A program made the position numbers and the translations under genes. From assembly GCA_007131745.1 (NCBI GenBank), contig SLPX01000294.1, positions 1 to 32,460 of the forward strand: a stretch of 32,460 bases of DNA, in the 5' to 3' direction. The notes below the pieces were generated by a model. The model was not told the DNA's origin and searched no databases. It was given only the letters and a program-made list of their open reading frames with translations. Below are positions 8,516-16,856 of the stretch, in pieces (within the stretch, counting starts at the first letter, position 1; every line of letters begins with the position of its first letter). The DNA comes from Myxococcales bacterium. GTDB taxonomy: Bacteria > Myxococcota > Polyangia > HGW-17 > SLPX01.

Positions 8516-8549
8516 TAATTGAAAAGCAACTTTGTTTTTCCTACTCTTT
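8516..8549 (+). repeat. Right copy of the 34-bp direct repeat
   Basis: 33 of 34 bases match 6854-6887 in the same orientation. It lies 32 bp after the stop of the enclosed gene. The intervening 8484-8515 carries only a weak AGAGT/ACTCT inverted repeat followed by a pyrimidine run. Confidence 0.9.
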
Positions 8550-8644
8550 CAATCATCATCGTGTTTGAGTGAACGAATCCTTCAAAGTTTAACATGGTAT
8601 GGATTTTAAAACTCGAAAATGCGATAAAGGATAAGCTGAACATC

Positions 8645-8677
8645 ATGGATAAATCTTTGAAAAGGATGATTCGATGA
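8645..8677 (+). CDS. Possible 10-codon leader peptide overlapping the next start
   Basis: An ATG at 8645 opens the reading MDKSLKRMIR and stops at TGA 8675-8677, overlapping the ATG at 8674 as ATGA. The AAAGGATG used as Shine-Dalgarno by the downstream gene lies inside it. This layout would allow translational coupling, but no ribosome site was seen for the short frame and it may be chance. Confidence 0.25.
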   Translation: MDKSLKRMIR

Positions 8678-9330
8678 ACTCCCTCCGATCTGTGATCAAA
8701 AAATGGGGTTTTGCTGTTGTCGCAGGATCGATGCTGTGTTTTTTCAATGGATGCGGCGGCGATGATGCAGACGAATCACTTGTAGACGGCAGTATCGGCA
8801 CAATCGACGGTTCGCAAACGGATGGTCATGCCACGGGTCCCGATGCAACGCATGTCGGACCGGACGCGGAAACAAACCCATGTGAAAGCGGTCCGCTTGC
8901 AGAGCCGATACCGGGTTGCCAGCCCATGCCGGTTCCGGACACCGGAGATAAATACGCGGACTGTGTTGCCCGGATAAACCAGTTCAGATGGGAATGCCAG
9001 TGTCTTCCTCCCCTGGAACGATGGCCCGAAGGGGAAGCGTGCGCGGACGAACAAGCCGAGTACGATTCCACCCATGGACCGCACGCGGGGTTCCAGGCCA
9101 ACATCTGCAGCCCACGCGGCTCCGCCCAAAACGAATGTCCCGGCTGGGGTTCTGTGAGCCAGGTTCTCCAAGGCTGCCTGCAAATGATGTGGGACGAGGG
9201 CCCGGGTGAACCATTTTCCGAGCACGGTCATTACATCAACATGTCCAACACCAATTACAATAAAGTCGCCTGCGGTTTCTACACGACTTCGGGAGGAGCG
9301 GTCTGGGCGGTGCAGAATTTTTCTCCCTGA
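8674..9330 (+). CDS. Cys-rich lipoprotein with a divergent CAP-like domain
   Basis: The product has 218 aa. The lipobox FFNGC places the lipid cysteine at residue 27. A Gly/Asp/Thr-rich linker to about residue 68 resembles that of the other lipoproteins here. The C-terminal 150 residues look like a divergent CAP/SCP domain: CVARINQFRWECQCLPP for helix 1, a region around HGPHAGF, WGSVSQVLQGCLQMMWDEGP, and the end HGHYINMSNTNYNKVACGFY followed by AVQNF. The HxxEM and GEN signatures of the CAP gene at 5193-6557 are replaced, so the usual cavity residues are incomplete. At least eight cysteines follow the lipobox, implying disulfides. AAAGGATG precedes the ATG. It is followed by the SDR gene after 54 bp on the same strand. 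Confidence 0.82.
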   Translation: MNSLRSVIKKWGFAVVAGSMLCFFNGCGGDDADESLVDGSIGTIDGSQTDGHATGPDATHVGPDAETNPCESGPLAEPIPGCQPMPVPDTGDKYADCVARINQFRWECQCLPPLERWPEGEACADEQAEYDSTHGPHAGFQANICSPRGSAQNECPGWGSVSQVLQGCLQMMWDEGPGEPFSEHGHYINMSNTNYNKVACGFYTTSGGAVWAVQNFSP

Positions 9331-9384
9331 ATGCGGTATTTCTCGACACAGATCACTGCACATAATGAAACAAGAGAGAATAAA

Positions 9385-10146
9385 ATGACATCTGAGCTTG
9401 CAAAATGGAAGGGACGCACAGCGGTTGTGACGGGAGCGTCCAGCGGCATTGGAAGACAAATCGCTGCCGACCTCGCAGTAGCCGGCATGAAGACTGCAGC
9501 GGTGGCCCGGAGAAAAGAAAAGCTGGAAGAAACAAAACGATCTCTTGGAGAAACCGGTGAGCTTTTTTTTCCTTTTCCCTGGGATCTGAGGAACGCGGAA
9601 AGCATACCCGAGCTGTTTTCGTCTATAGAGAAAACTCTCGGCCCGGTCGACGTGCTCGTAAACAACGCGGGCATCGGATACCGGGAGCCCTTGATTTCCG
9701 GCGACACCCTCAAGTGGAAGGAAACACTGGATGTGAATGTTCTGGCGCTATGTGTTTGCACCAGGGAGGCAGTAGCATCCATGGTCAAAAGGAAAGCGGA
9801 TGGATACGTCATACACATCTCATCCATGTCAGGCCATAGAATCACTTTCGAAGGAGCTGTTTACGCGGGCGCTAAGCACGCGGTCAAGGCCATGACCGAA
9901 GGACTCCGCCGGGAACTCCGGGCAGCGAAAAGCCGAGTACGTGTCACAGCGCTGAGCCCAGGGTTCGTGGAAACCGAATTCGCCGGAAAGTTCCACGAGG
10001 ACGAGGAAAAAGGACGCGAAATCTATTCTGCCTACCCTTGTCTTCAACCTGAAGACATGTCCCGGGCCGTGCTCTTTCTCCTGTCTCAACCGGACCACGT
10101 GGAATACCACGATTTGCTTTTACGCCCCACAGAGCAACCCACCTGA
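9385..10146 (+). CDS. Short-chain dehydrogenase/reductase (SDR)
   Basis: A classical cytosolic NAD(P)-dependent SDR of 253 aa, the usual length. Visible are the Rossmann motif TGASSGIG (residues 16-23), ARRKEKLEE after beta-2 (basic residues suggest NADPH), NNAG at 93-96, and the catalytic triad S147, Y160 and K164 (YAGAK). The post-catalytic SPGFVETEF is also present. Overall it resembles the DHRS11/YdfG-like group, but the substrate cannot be read from sequence. The ATG at 9385 fits the family N-terminus; an upstream in-frame ATG at 9331, right after the previous stop, would add an unusual 18-residue extension. It is convergent with the TauE/SafE gene. Confidence 0.9.
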   Translation: MTSELAKWKGRTAVVTGASSGIGRQIAADLAVAGMKTAAVARRKEKLEETKRSLGETGELFFPFPWDLRNAESIPELFSSIEKTLGPVDVLVNNAGIGYREPLISGDTLKWKETLDVNVLALCVCTREAVASMVKRKADGYVIHISSMSGHRITFEGAVYAGAKHAVKAMTEGLRRELRAAKSRVRVTALSPGFVETEFAGKFHEDEEKGREIYSAYPCLQPEDMSRAVLFLLSQPDHVEYHDLLLRPTEQPT

Positions 10147-10231
10147 CAATCACATATCCGGGTGCCGTGCATTTGGAAAAGATAACTCAGATGCCTGCAT
10201 AGCAGCCTGTGCAGCCGGACATTCGGAACGG

Positions 10232-11179
10232 TCAAAAAAACGGACCCAAAAGATAGCGCATACCGGCGAAGACAAGAACAGACGCCAGCATCCACTTGAT
10301 GTATTCGGCTCTTATATGTTTCTGAACGCGTGCGCCAACGTACATGCCTATCATTCCTCCCCCTCCCATCAAGAGTCCGAGCATCCAGTCGGGAGCCGCT
10401 CCGGCCTCCGGATAGAAAACCGCTACAAGCTGGTATAAAATGACCGCCGCTACGGATGTTATAAAGGTCCCCATCAAGCACGCCCCTGCAATCGTGTATA
10501 TAGGCATCCGGAACACGGCTACAAAAAAGGGAGCGATAATCGCTCCACCGCCTATTCCGTATATACCACCGACGACGCCCACAACCGCGCTGAGCGCAAA
10601 AATGCCCATGGTCGGAGCGCTCACGTTTTCACCGCAGAACTCGTAATCAATGCTTTTCAATCCGAAATGTTTCAAAGAAACCGAAGGTAAAACCGCTTTC
10701 TCGTTCTTTTCGTTGCTTTTCGAATCGCTCACAAGTTCGCGGAAGCGTTTTTCGGAACACACCTTTTCCAAACCCGAAGGTGTCCTCCTCAGCAACGCAC
10801 GAACCAGCATATAGCCGATGTATAACAATACAAACCCGGCGAAGACTTTGAAGTGCGTTGGATCGGCGAGGTATTTCACCCTGAATATAACGCCGATAAA
10901 TACTCCCGGCAATGTGCCGGATATTATGACTATCGTGAGCGGCCAGATCATCCGGCCCTCTTTTATGTAACGATAAACCCCGCTCGGAATAGCGGCCGCG
11001 TTGAATATGTGATTGGTGGAAGTCACGGCCGGAGTCACAAAACCCAGCACACTCATCTGAAACGGCAACAACAGGTTGGCCCCCGAAAGCCCCCCAACCG
11101 AGCAAAAAAGCGCAACCGCAAAACCGGCTGCAAAGGGAATCCAAGCGGAAGTTTCGATTCCGGCTACCGGAAAATACAT
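10232..11179 (-). CDS. TauE/SafE family sulfite/anion exporter
   Basis: A 315-aa inner-membrane protein of the TauE/SafE family, which exports sulfite, sulfoacetate or related anions. Two symmetrical hydrophobic halves are visible. The first contains GGLSGANLLLPFQMSVLG. The second contains the repeated glycine-rich signature VGGIYGIGGGAIIAPFFV. They are joined by a charged cytoplasmic loop of about 60 residues (around residues 130-190), longer than typical and rich in Lys, Glu and Ser. AAAGGAT lies eight bases before the ATG. It starts 51 bp downstream of the Cys-rich lipoprotein gene on the same strand and could be read from it. No sulfonate-metabolism gene is adjacent, so the substrate is open. 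Confidence 0.9.
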   Translation of the reverse strand: MYFPVAGIETSAWIPFAAGFAVALFCSVGGLSGANLLLPFQMSVLGFVTPAVTSTNHIFNAAAIPSGVYRYIKEGRMIWPLTIVIISGTLPGVFIGVIFRVKYLADPTHFKVFAGFVLLYIGYMLVRALLRRTPSGLEKVCSEKRFRELVSDSKSNEKNEKAVLPSVSLKHFGLKSIDYEFCGENVSAPTMGIFALSAVVGVVGGIYGIGGGAIIAPFFVAVFRMPIYTIAGACLMGTFITSVAAVILYQLVAVFYPEAGAAPDWMLGLLMGGGGMIGMYVGARVQKHIRAEYIKWMLASVLVFAGMRYLLGPFF

Positions 11180-11230
11180 GTTTGGTTATCCTTTGACCCG
11201 GCCCCTGTTTCGATTGTCCGTTTTATCACA

Positions 11231-12550
11231 TCACTGAAATCCCCACCAGTAGTGCGCACAGAATTCCAACACGTACCCCTCGGGGATGTCTTCCGGATCG
11301 ACTTCGATATAGCTGACATGGTCTCCGATCTGGTTATTGTAGTATCGGCACTGCTTGGAATACGACATGCCTGCGGCTTCCCAGGGTTGGACATTATTTC
11401 GGCCGATATATCCAATACTTGTAACGGTCCAGTAACCAAGATGATCTCCTTCGTTCGGATTACCTGTCAGAAAATGATTGGTGCCGTTGAACCGTTGAAA
11501 CAACTCCATAGTGCCCGGAACATTGGTCTTGTATACATACCATCGGTTGAAGGTCTCGCTGACATAGCCGGGATCCGGTGTTGTATTATTGACCTTGTAC
11601 ATGTGATCTCCGGTGTCCGGGTTGTAGAACCTGTAGACAACATTCATACAAGATAGCATATCGGTCATGCCGTCACAATCATCGTCCACCCCGTTGCACA
11701 CTTCAACCGGAGGATAACAATAACCCCAACTGCATGACTCACAATACGTCGTGCCTATCGTGCCGCACGTAGTCATGCACGAAGTGCTGCCCCATTCGCA
11801 CTCCTCCCAGGGGTCAACCACGCCGTCGCCGCAATAAGGCAGAACACAATTCGTGCGGCACGCGCCGGGTTGAGTGTTCGAGTTGTCCGGCCCGTCATCG
11901 CATTCTTCACCCGGATCCACCACGCCGTCGCCGCAACGAGCAAGGGTGCAATCCGTGCGGCACGCCCCCGGTTGAGTGTCCGAATTATCCGGACCGTCAT
12001 CACACTCCTCCACGCCCTCCCATACGAATCCGTCGCCGCACACCGCTCTTCTGCAATTCACCAAGCATTCGCCTTCATTCGAGTTATTCTCCCCATGATC
12101 GCACTCTTCCCCCAGATCCAGAACCCCGTCGCCGCAATGAGGAAGAATGCAGTTAAAAGTGTTCAGGCGGCAGTCTTCCGTACATGAAAGATCCCCTCCC
12201 GAAAACCCCATGCCGAGCGATTCGCAGGTCTGCCCTCCAAGGTCCACCCCGTCACATTCCTCCCACTCCTGTTTTATCCCGTCGCCACATGTGTACTTGC
12301 AGATGCTTGGCTCCCCCTCGCAAAGCCACCCCACCTCGACCCTGCAAGCCGAATCGCAACCGTCATTGTCTTCCGTGTTGCCGTCGTCACATTCTTCGCC
12401 TTCCTCGATAACACCGTTTCCGCAGACCGCGGAAGTCGCATCCGAACCTCCGTCCCCATGGTCATCGCCTTGGAACATTGTCGTACAACCTACAAAAAAC
12501 CCACAACAAGCAATCAAAAAACATGAATAAATGGAGGCGCGGTCCACCAT
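11231..12550 (-). CDS. Cys-rich lipoprotein with DUF4215-type repeats and a DUF5648-like C-terminal domain
   Basis: The product has 439 aa. Its lipobox is FVGC at residue 22. From about residue 40 to 250 it carries five or six Cys-rich repeats of the 'CGDGxxxxGEECDDG' type, typical of myxobacterial surface proteins; two are near copies. [11 protein letters not shown] motif (MopE-type putative metal-binding segment) follows near residue 290. The C-terminal 130 residues start [17 protein letters not shown] and contain [11 protein letters not shown] and [10 protein letters not shown]. This is the Tyr/His/Gly pattern of DUF5648 domains found on secreted proteins, often next to peptidases or adhesins. 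The function is unknown; a cell-surface adhesin or carbohydrate binder is plausible. No strong Shine-Dalgarno is visible before the ATG. Confidence 0.88.
   Translation of the reverse strand: MVDRASIYSCFLIACCGFFVGCTTMFQGDDHGDGGSDATSAVCGNGVIEEGEECDDGNTEDNDGCDSACRVEVGWLCEGEPSICKYTCGDGIKQEWEECDGVDLGGQTCESLGMGFSGGDLSCTEDCRLNTFNCILPHCGDGVLDLGEECDHGENNSNEGECLVNCRRAVCGDGFVWEGVEECDDGPDNSDTQPGACRTDCTLARCGDGVVDPGEECDDGPDNSNTQPGACRTNCVLPYCGDGVVDPWEECEWGSTSCMTTCGTIGTTYCESCSWGYCYPPVEVCNGVDDDCDGMTDMLSCMNVVYRFYNPDTGDHMYKVNNTTPDPGYVSETFNRWYVYKTNVPGTMELFQRFNGTNHFLTGNPNEGDHLGYWTVTSIGYIGRNNVQPWEAAGMSYSKQCRYYNNQIGDHVSYIEVDPEDIPEGYVLEFCAHYWWGFQ
11834..12040 (-). repeat. Two tandem Cys-rich coding repeats (102 and 105 bp)
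   Basis: Units at 11834-11935 and 11936-12040 encode nearly the same 34-35 residues ([22 protein letters not shown], then NC or DC). A third, partial unit lies below 11834. The nucleotide identity between the two units is high by eye, which suggests recent duplication or conversion. Confidence 0.8.
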
Positions 12551-12697
12551 GCCATCACCATTTCACATAAGCATTGAGAAAAAACACAATCCCTTCACAT
12601 AACTATATCTTTTTTCGGGTCTGATTACCAGAGCGAGCTTTAGGGCTGACTCAACCGGAGCACAGCAAAGAGGTAGAGAAAACCATATCTTCCTTGA

Positions 12698-12892
12698 CTA
12701 CTCCGGGACGGCTACACGCGGCCCAATGACTTCGTCGTCGCGTTCCTCGTTCACCTCGCAACAAGTAACGCACTCGCTTTCCACACAAGGCTCGCATACA
12801 TCTCCGTGGCAAAGCGGGTCGCATTCAACGTGCTTCGGATCGTCACCACCGCACGCTCCCAACGCCGTTATAATTCCACACAGTCTTTTCAT
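12698..12892 (-). CDS. Short Cys-rich ORF, probable degenerate paralogue of the 16857-18854 lipoprotein
   Basis: The 64 codons match the N-terminus of the 665-aa protein. MKRLCGIITAL corresponds to MKRLFGLLTAL, then both read GACGGDDPK, then one CDPxC...CVTxC repeat. The signal lacks six residues of the hydrophobic core, which probably weakens export. After the repeat, EERDDEVIG matches the EECDGEGNC of the fourth repeat in the large protein, with Cys changed to Arg and a second Cys lost. It looks like a copy that lost repeats and then decayed, though the frame itself is intact. The ribosome site (AGAAAGG) and leader are also copied. It lies upstream of the DUF4215 gene on the same strand. 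Confidence 0.5.
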   Translation of the reverse strand: MKRLCGIITALGACGGDDPKHVECDPLCHGDVCEPCVESECVTCCEVNEERDDEVIGPRVAVPE

Positions 12893-12902
12893 TTCAGGTT
12901 CA

Positions 12903-12931
12903 CCTTTCTATGCAATTTTTAGTCGTTGAAA
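12903..12931 (-). repeat. Duplicated 5' leader (copy 1)
   Basis: On the minus strand it begins TTTCAACGACTAAAA and ends in the AGAAAGG ribosome site. It matches 18865-18892 with one base of length difference and a few mismatches. It lies just before the start codon of the short Cys-rich ORF. Confidence 0.7.
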
Positions 12932-13173
12932 ATTAATTCTCACTTTTTTGCGTATTAATTCGGATTCTTTCCAAACCCCTTATACTAGCAAGCAAACAAG
13001 ACTCTTTCTTACTTCAAAAAAAGTGACACGCAGAAAACAATCAACATTATAATCCACCGACTGAACAGCAAAACCAGGCTGAATGAAAATTGTGTGATGA
13101 GACTCAACATCGACAGTGCTTCGCTCGACGCTTTTTGCGGAGCATCTTTGTCTTGAACATGGTCCACAATATC

Positions 13174-13202
13174 TTGACAACTCATCCATCTCCGTGAATA
13201 GG
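13174..13202 (+). promoter_or_regulatory. Candidate sigma-70 promoter for the arsR-ccdA operon
   Basis: A perfect TTGACA (13174-13179) is followed after 17 bases by AATAGG (13197-13202), a poor -10 element (3 of 6). Transcription would begin about 15 bases before the arsR ATG. An activator or only weak basal activity would be expected. Confidence 0.35.
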
Positions 13203-13224
13203 TTTGACTTCGCCGGAGAAAACC

Positions 13225-13524
13225 ATGAATTGCAAATCCGAGAATGTTTTCAAAAAGCAGGCCAGAGTTTTAAAGGCACTTGCCAACGAATCGCGTCTCA
13301 AGATCATCGACCGGCTCTCCCGGGGAGAATGCTCGGTTGGCGATTTGACCGCACTGGTAGGAACGGACCGGTCAACCGTATCGAAACACCTTGCCGTGTT
13401 GAGAGCCCACAAAATAGTGGATGATCGGCGTGAAGGAAACATCGTGTATTATAGCCTGCTGACTCCGTGCGTGGTGAATTTTTTCGGCTGCGCCAGCCGC
13501 CTGCTCGAAGACTGCGCGGATTAA
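13225..13524 (+). CDS. ArsR/SmtB-family winged-helix transcriptional regulator
   Basis: A 99-aa DNA-binding repressor. The ArsR fold is clear: ALANESRLKIIDRLSRGECSV for helices 2-3, DRSTVSKHLAVLRAHKIV as recognition helix, then the wing DDRREGNIVYYSL. Cysteines are C3, C36, C82, C89 and C97. The ELCVCDL metal site of ArsR is not present (here ECSVGDL). The C-terminal C82/C89/C97 group could form a metal or thiol-redox site; this is inference. The ATG at 13225 follows GGAG at seven bases; a TTG at 13204 is less likely. A ccdA-like gene starts 29 bp after the stop, so the regulator probably senses and controls thiol transport from the same transcript. Confidence 0.92.
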   Translation: MNCKSENVFKKQARVLKALANESRLKIIDRLSRGECSVGDLTALVGTDRSTVSKHLAVLRAHKIVDDRREGNIVYYSLLTPCVVNFFGCASRLLEDCAD

Positions 13525-13553
13525 TCGTATTCCGGATCCATTGAGGCTGTTCC

Positions 13554-14261
13554 ATGTTCGGTGATTTTCTGTCCAATATGAGCCAATACATACATACAAA
13601 CCCATGGCTCGCTCTTGCCGCTGTATTCATGGGAGGCGTGTTGACAGCGTCAAGTCCCTGCGTTCTCGCCATGATTCCAATGATGATGGGCCTCGTAGCC
13701 GACGATGGGGAAGACAAACGAAAAGTTTTGAGATCTTTTCTCCTTTCCGGGACATTCGTCTTGGGTTTGTCGATTACCTTCACATTGCTTGGAATATTGG
13801 CCGCTTCCGCTGGGGGTCTGTACAAAAACATTTCAGGGGTCTGGACCTGGATCGTGGCTGGAGTCTGCGTGTTGATGGGTCTTCACTTGACGGGTCTTGT
13901 CACGATACCGATACCATCACTTGGAAACAAGGTCCCGACAAAGACGAAAGGTTTTCTGGGCGGGTTTGTCATGGGACTTATTTTCGGGGTAGTTTCAGCC
14001 CCATGCATAGCGCCCATACTTGTCGTTTTGCTCACTTACTTAGCAGGTTCAGGTTCTTCACTTTGGTGGGGAGGCCTTCTCCTCTTTGTTTACGCGTTGG
14101 GCCACAGTATACTGATAATGGCGGCCGGAACTTCCATGGGCGCTGCCAAATCTCTTGTAGAAAACAAAAAAACCGTCCGCGTAATGGAATACATGCGCAG
14201 AATTACCGGCGTTATGATCATCCTGGTCGGTTTCTATTTCGGCTACAGGGGATTGCACTGA
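13554..14261 (+). CDS. ccdA: CcdA-type transmembrane thiol-electron transporter
   Basis: A 235-aa inner-membrane protein of the CcdA/DsbD-beta family, which passes reducing power from cytoplasmic thioredoxin to periplasmic proteins such as cytochrome c maturation factors. About six hydrophobic helices are visible. The two active cysteines lie in ASSPCVLAMIP (C36) and SAPCIAPILV (C151), each next to proline as expected. GAGG lies before the ATG. It is the second gene of an arsR-ccdA operon and has no thioredoxin domain of its own, unlike the DsbD-like protein at 85-1419. Its periplasmic partner is not encoded nearby; the extracellular Cys-rich lipoproteins around it are possible clients. Confidence 0.93.
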   Translation: MFGDFLSNMSQYIHTNPWLALAAVFMGGVLTASSPCVLAMIPMMMGLVADDGEDKRKVLRSFLLSGTFVLGLSITFTLLGILAASAGGLYKNISGVWTWIVAGVCVLMGLHLTGLVTIPIPSLGNKVPTKTKGFLGGFVMGLIFGVVSAPCIAPILVVLLTYLAGSGSSLWWGGLLLFVYALGHSILIMAAGTSMGAAKSLVENKKTVRVMEYMRRITGVMIILVGFYFGYRGLH

Positions 14262-14433
14262 ACAATCCCGCTTCGACCCGGAAACATCCTGCAAAAACAA
14301 AAAGACCGATTTATCCGGAGTTTCCGTTCTTTCTCTTAGCTCCAGTCGTATATTTGAGTTAAAATAATTGTTGTTTTTTTGAAGCTTGTCATTGAGTCAG
14401 CCCTACAGCGGACTCCCCATTTCGAGGTGGTTT

Positions 14434-16791
14434 ATGAAAAAGCACAAACAAGGCAAAAGGCGGATACATTTTGTTCCGGCGTTTTTCATCGCCGCGTGCA
14501 TTGCTTCCGTGCTTATAGTTTCCGCGATATCCTGTAAAAGCTCCAAAGACGAATGTGCGCCCGGCACTTTTTGGGACGGCGCGGAATGCGTAGACTCTTT
14601 GCGGGAAAGACAACCGTGTACGGGTCTCCCAGAGGGCGCCTCCTGGAACACCGCTTCGGAAATCGACCAAACTTGGGACGGTGAAGAGTGGATACCTTCC
14701 GCCACGGGTGTGTACAACGAAGAACCTTCTTCAACCGAGTGCAGATTCATCTGCAATGAAAACCATACGTGGGACGGCTCGGAGTGTTTGGTCGGAACAA
14801 GGTCGGGACAAGAATGCTCCGGCCTTCCCGCCCATGCTTCGTGGAACACTGCTTCGGAGATCGACCAGACTTGGAACGGCGAAGAGTGGATACCCCCCAA
14901 CACGGGTGTGTACAATGAAGAACCCTCTTCAACCGAATGCAGGTTCATTTGTGACAACGGTTACTTGTGGGACGGCGAGGATTGCGTCCAAGATCCTGAT
15001 TCACCTCACACGGATTTTGAAGAAACTTGGTGGCTTGCAGCTGATGCTCATATCGGCTCACACCGAGACGGCGAGTTAAACGCTCTTTCAAATCTTTATG
15101 CAGCCGTGGACGATATCAATGACTTGGGAATTTCCTCGTGGGCGCTCATGCTGGGGGATTTCGTTCACGACAGCCCGGACCATCTTGAAGACTACGAAGA
15201 CGCAATGAACGAATTGAACCATCCATGGGAAGATGTCTTGGGCAACCACGATTTCGACAGGCATGGGACCGGAGCGCGGGTAAAGGAAAGAACGTATTTC
15301 TCGTTTATCGCCGGAGGCGTGCGGTTCATTGCTGTTTCCGACGACGGCAGCTGGAACAACGGAGACGTTATAGAAGCCTACCAAACCGAAAAGAACTTGA
15401 TGCAGGATCAAAATGACTGGTTCAAAGCGGAGTTGGATGGGGATCCCGGCATACCGACGGTTCTCCTGACCCACCAGGGGTTATGGCGGTATTACGAGAA
15501 TCCCAGCGACGACGGCCCTTGTTTCTGGGATCTGAACAGACGAGGATGGCTTCAGGAGGATTGGGACAACTACAATATTCCGCTCTGGATCCGCGGCCAT
15601 AACCACGCATGGAGGCTGAACGAGAACTACCGGGGTCTGGGCGTGGTGGATGTCAGCCCGGGAGCGGTCGCAAACGACACCGGCGGTGGAATATTCTTGA
15701 CGATCAAGCGGGAAAACGGAACCACCACGATTACGCTGCGTTTCAGAACTCATACCGGAGAGTGGAGAGAAGTTGCCGGATATTCCGAATACGTAATGGA
15801 AATAATAACCGCGGTTCATGACTGGCACGATCTGAACAACGTGCGATACAATCTGGATGGAAATTTCATCTTGATGAATGACCTCGATGAAAACACCCCC
15901 GGATACGACGACTACAACTCGGGAGACGGATGGGAGCCCATAGGCGAAACAGAAGCTCCTTTCACCGGCTCACTTGACGGCAGGGGACACTCCATAAAGG
16001 GACTTAGAATAAACCGTTCGACCGCGAGGGTCGGTTTGTTCGGACACGTTGAAACCGGATTCATCTCCAACCTGAGCCTGTTGGATGTAGACATCTCGAC
16101 CACTGGAAGTCGCGCGGGCGCTCTGGCAGGAGAAATCGAAAACACATACATTTCCGATTGCCGTTCAACAGGGAAGGTCTTTTCGTCCGGGCAGTACAAC
16201 GTGGGCGGATTGGTCGGCCGGGCCGGCGGACGATCCTTGATCATTCGAAGCAGTTCTTCAGCCGACGTAACCCATGATTGGTCGGACGGGACTGGTTCAA
16301 ACTCGGGCGGACTGGTGGGCAGGACAGGTGACCATACTCAGTTAATACAAACTTTCGCGAACGGCAGCGTGAACGGAGACTCCAATTCAGGGGGGCTGGT
16401 GGGCCGATCGGGCGGTGAAGATGAAAACACAGCGGTTTACGATTCATACTCCAGAGGTGAAGTGCAAGGTTCGGGTTCCAGGATCGGAGGGTTGGCGGGA
16501 AGAAACTACGGAATTGTTTTCAATTCCTATGCCACGTCCAAGGTAAGCGGAGGATCGGACACCGGAGGCTTGATAGGCGCGGATGAATCCACCGCGTCGG
16601 TACAGGCGAGCTTCTGGGACACTCAAACATCGGGGCTTACCGAAAGCGGCGCGGGCCAGGGTTTAACAACTGAAGAAATGAAGAATCAAGTTGTCTATGA
16701 AAACGCAAACTGGGATTTCGAAAACACCTGGTCAATAGAAGCTTCACTGAACGACGGCTATCCTCATCTGCTCCATTGCCGGTTTCAATGA
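14434..16791 (+). CDS. Lipoprotein fusing Cys-rich repeats, a calcineurin-like phosphoesterase and GLUG-type repeats
   Basis: The product has 785 aa from ATG 14434, which follows GAGGTGG; an in-frame TTG at 14386 is less likely. The lipobox is VSAISC. Residues about 35-200 hold two near-identical Cys/Trp repeats (WNTASEIDQTW, YNEEPSSTECRFIC). A metallophosphoesterase domain follows with all metal motifs: DAH (D204, H206), GDFVHD (D242), GNHD (N271-H272-D273), H347, and GHNH (H389, H391). From about residue 480 the protein is a series of GLUG-type units (GGLVGRAGG, GGLVGRSGG, IGGLAGRNYG) ending FWDTQTSG, as in bacterial adhesins and surface proteases. It is therefore a cell-surface phosphoesterase with an adhesive or polymer-binding beta-helix; the substrate is unknown. 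It is convergent with the large Cys-rich gene. Confidence 0.9.
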   Translation: MKKHKQGKRRIHFVPAFFIAACIASVLIVSAISCKSSKDECAPGTFWDGAECVDSLRERQPCTGLPEGASWNTASEIDQTWDGEEWIPSATGVYNEEPSSTECRFICNENHTWDGSECLVGTRSGQECSGLPAHASWNTASEIDQTWNGEEWIPPNTGVYNEEPSSTECRFICDNGYLWDGEDCVQDPDSPHTDFEETWWLAADAHIGSHRDGELNALSNLYAAVDDINDLGISSWALMLGDFVHDSPDHLEDYEDAMNELNHPWEDVLGNHDFDRHGTGARVKERTYFSFIAGGVRFIAVSDDGSWNNGDVIEAYQTEKNLMQDQNDWFKAELDGDPGIPTVLLTHQGLWRYYENPSDDGPCFWDLNRRGWLQEDWDNYNIPLWIRGHNHAWRLNENYRGLGVVDVSPGAVANDTGGGIFLTIKRENGTTTITLRFRTHTGEWREVAGYSEYVMEIITAVHDWHDLNNVRYNLDGNFILMNDLDENTPGYDDYNSGDGWEPIGETEAPFTGSLDGRGHSIKGLRINRSTARVGLFGHVETGFISNLSLLDVDISTTGSRAGALAGEIENTYISDCRSTGKVFSSGQYNVGGLVGRAGGRSLIIRSSSSADVTHDWSDGTGSNSGGLVGRTGDHTQLIQTFANGSVNGDSNSGGLVGRSGGEDENTAVYDSYSRGEVQGSGSRIGGLAGRNYGIVFNSYATSKVSGGSDTGGLIGADESTASVQASFWDTQTSGLTESGAGQGLTTEEMKNQVVYENANWDFENTWSIEASLNDGYPHLLHCRFQ

Positions 16792-16856
16792 AAAAAGGCA
16801 GGCCGGTCTAAGGAGTATCGGTCCAAACAGAAACCGCCCCAACACAAAACTTCCAT

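Larger units (their letters stand above)
12893..13224. other. Divergent intergenic region between the short Cys-rich ORF and arsR
   Basis: It holds a leader segment (12903-12931) that is repeated upstream of the large Cys-rich gene at 18865-18892, and a candidate promoter for arsR at 13174-13202. The AT-rich middle shows no gene. No dyad strong enough to call an ArsR operator was found. Confidence 0.4.

Noticed and set aside
16792..16856. Terminator between the convergent phosphoesterase and Cys-rich genes
   Set aside because: The GGTC-rich stretch does not form a convincing stem followed by a T run on either strand.
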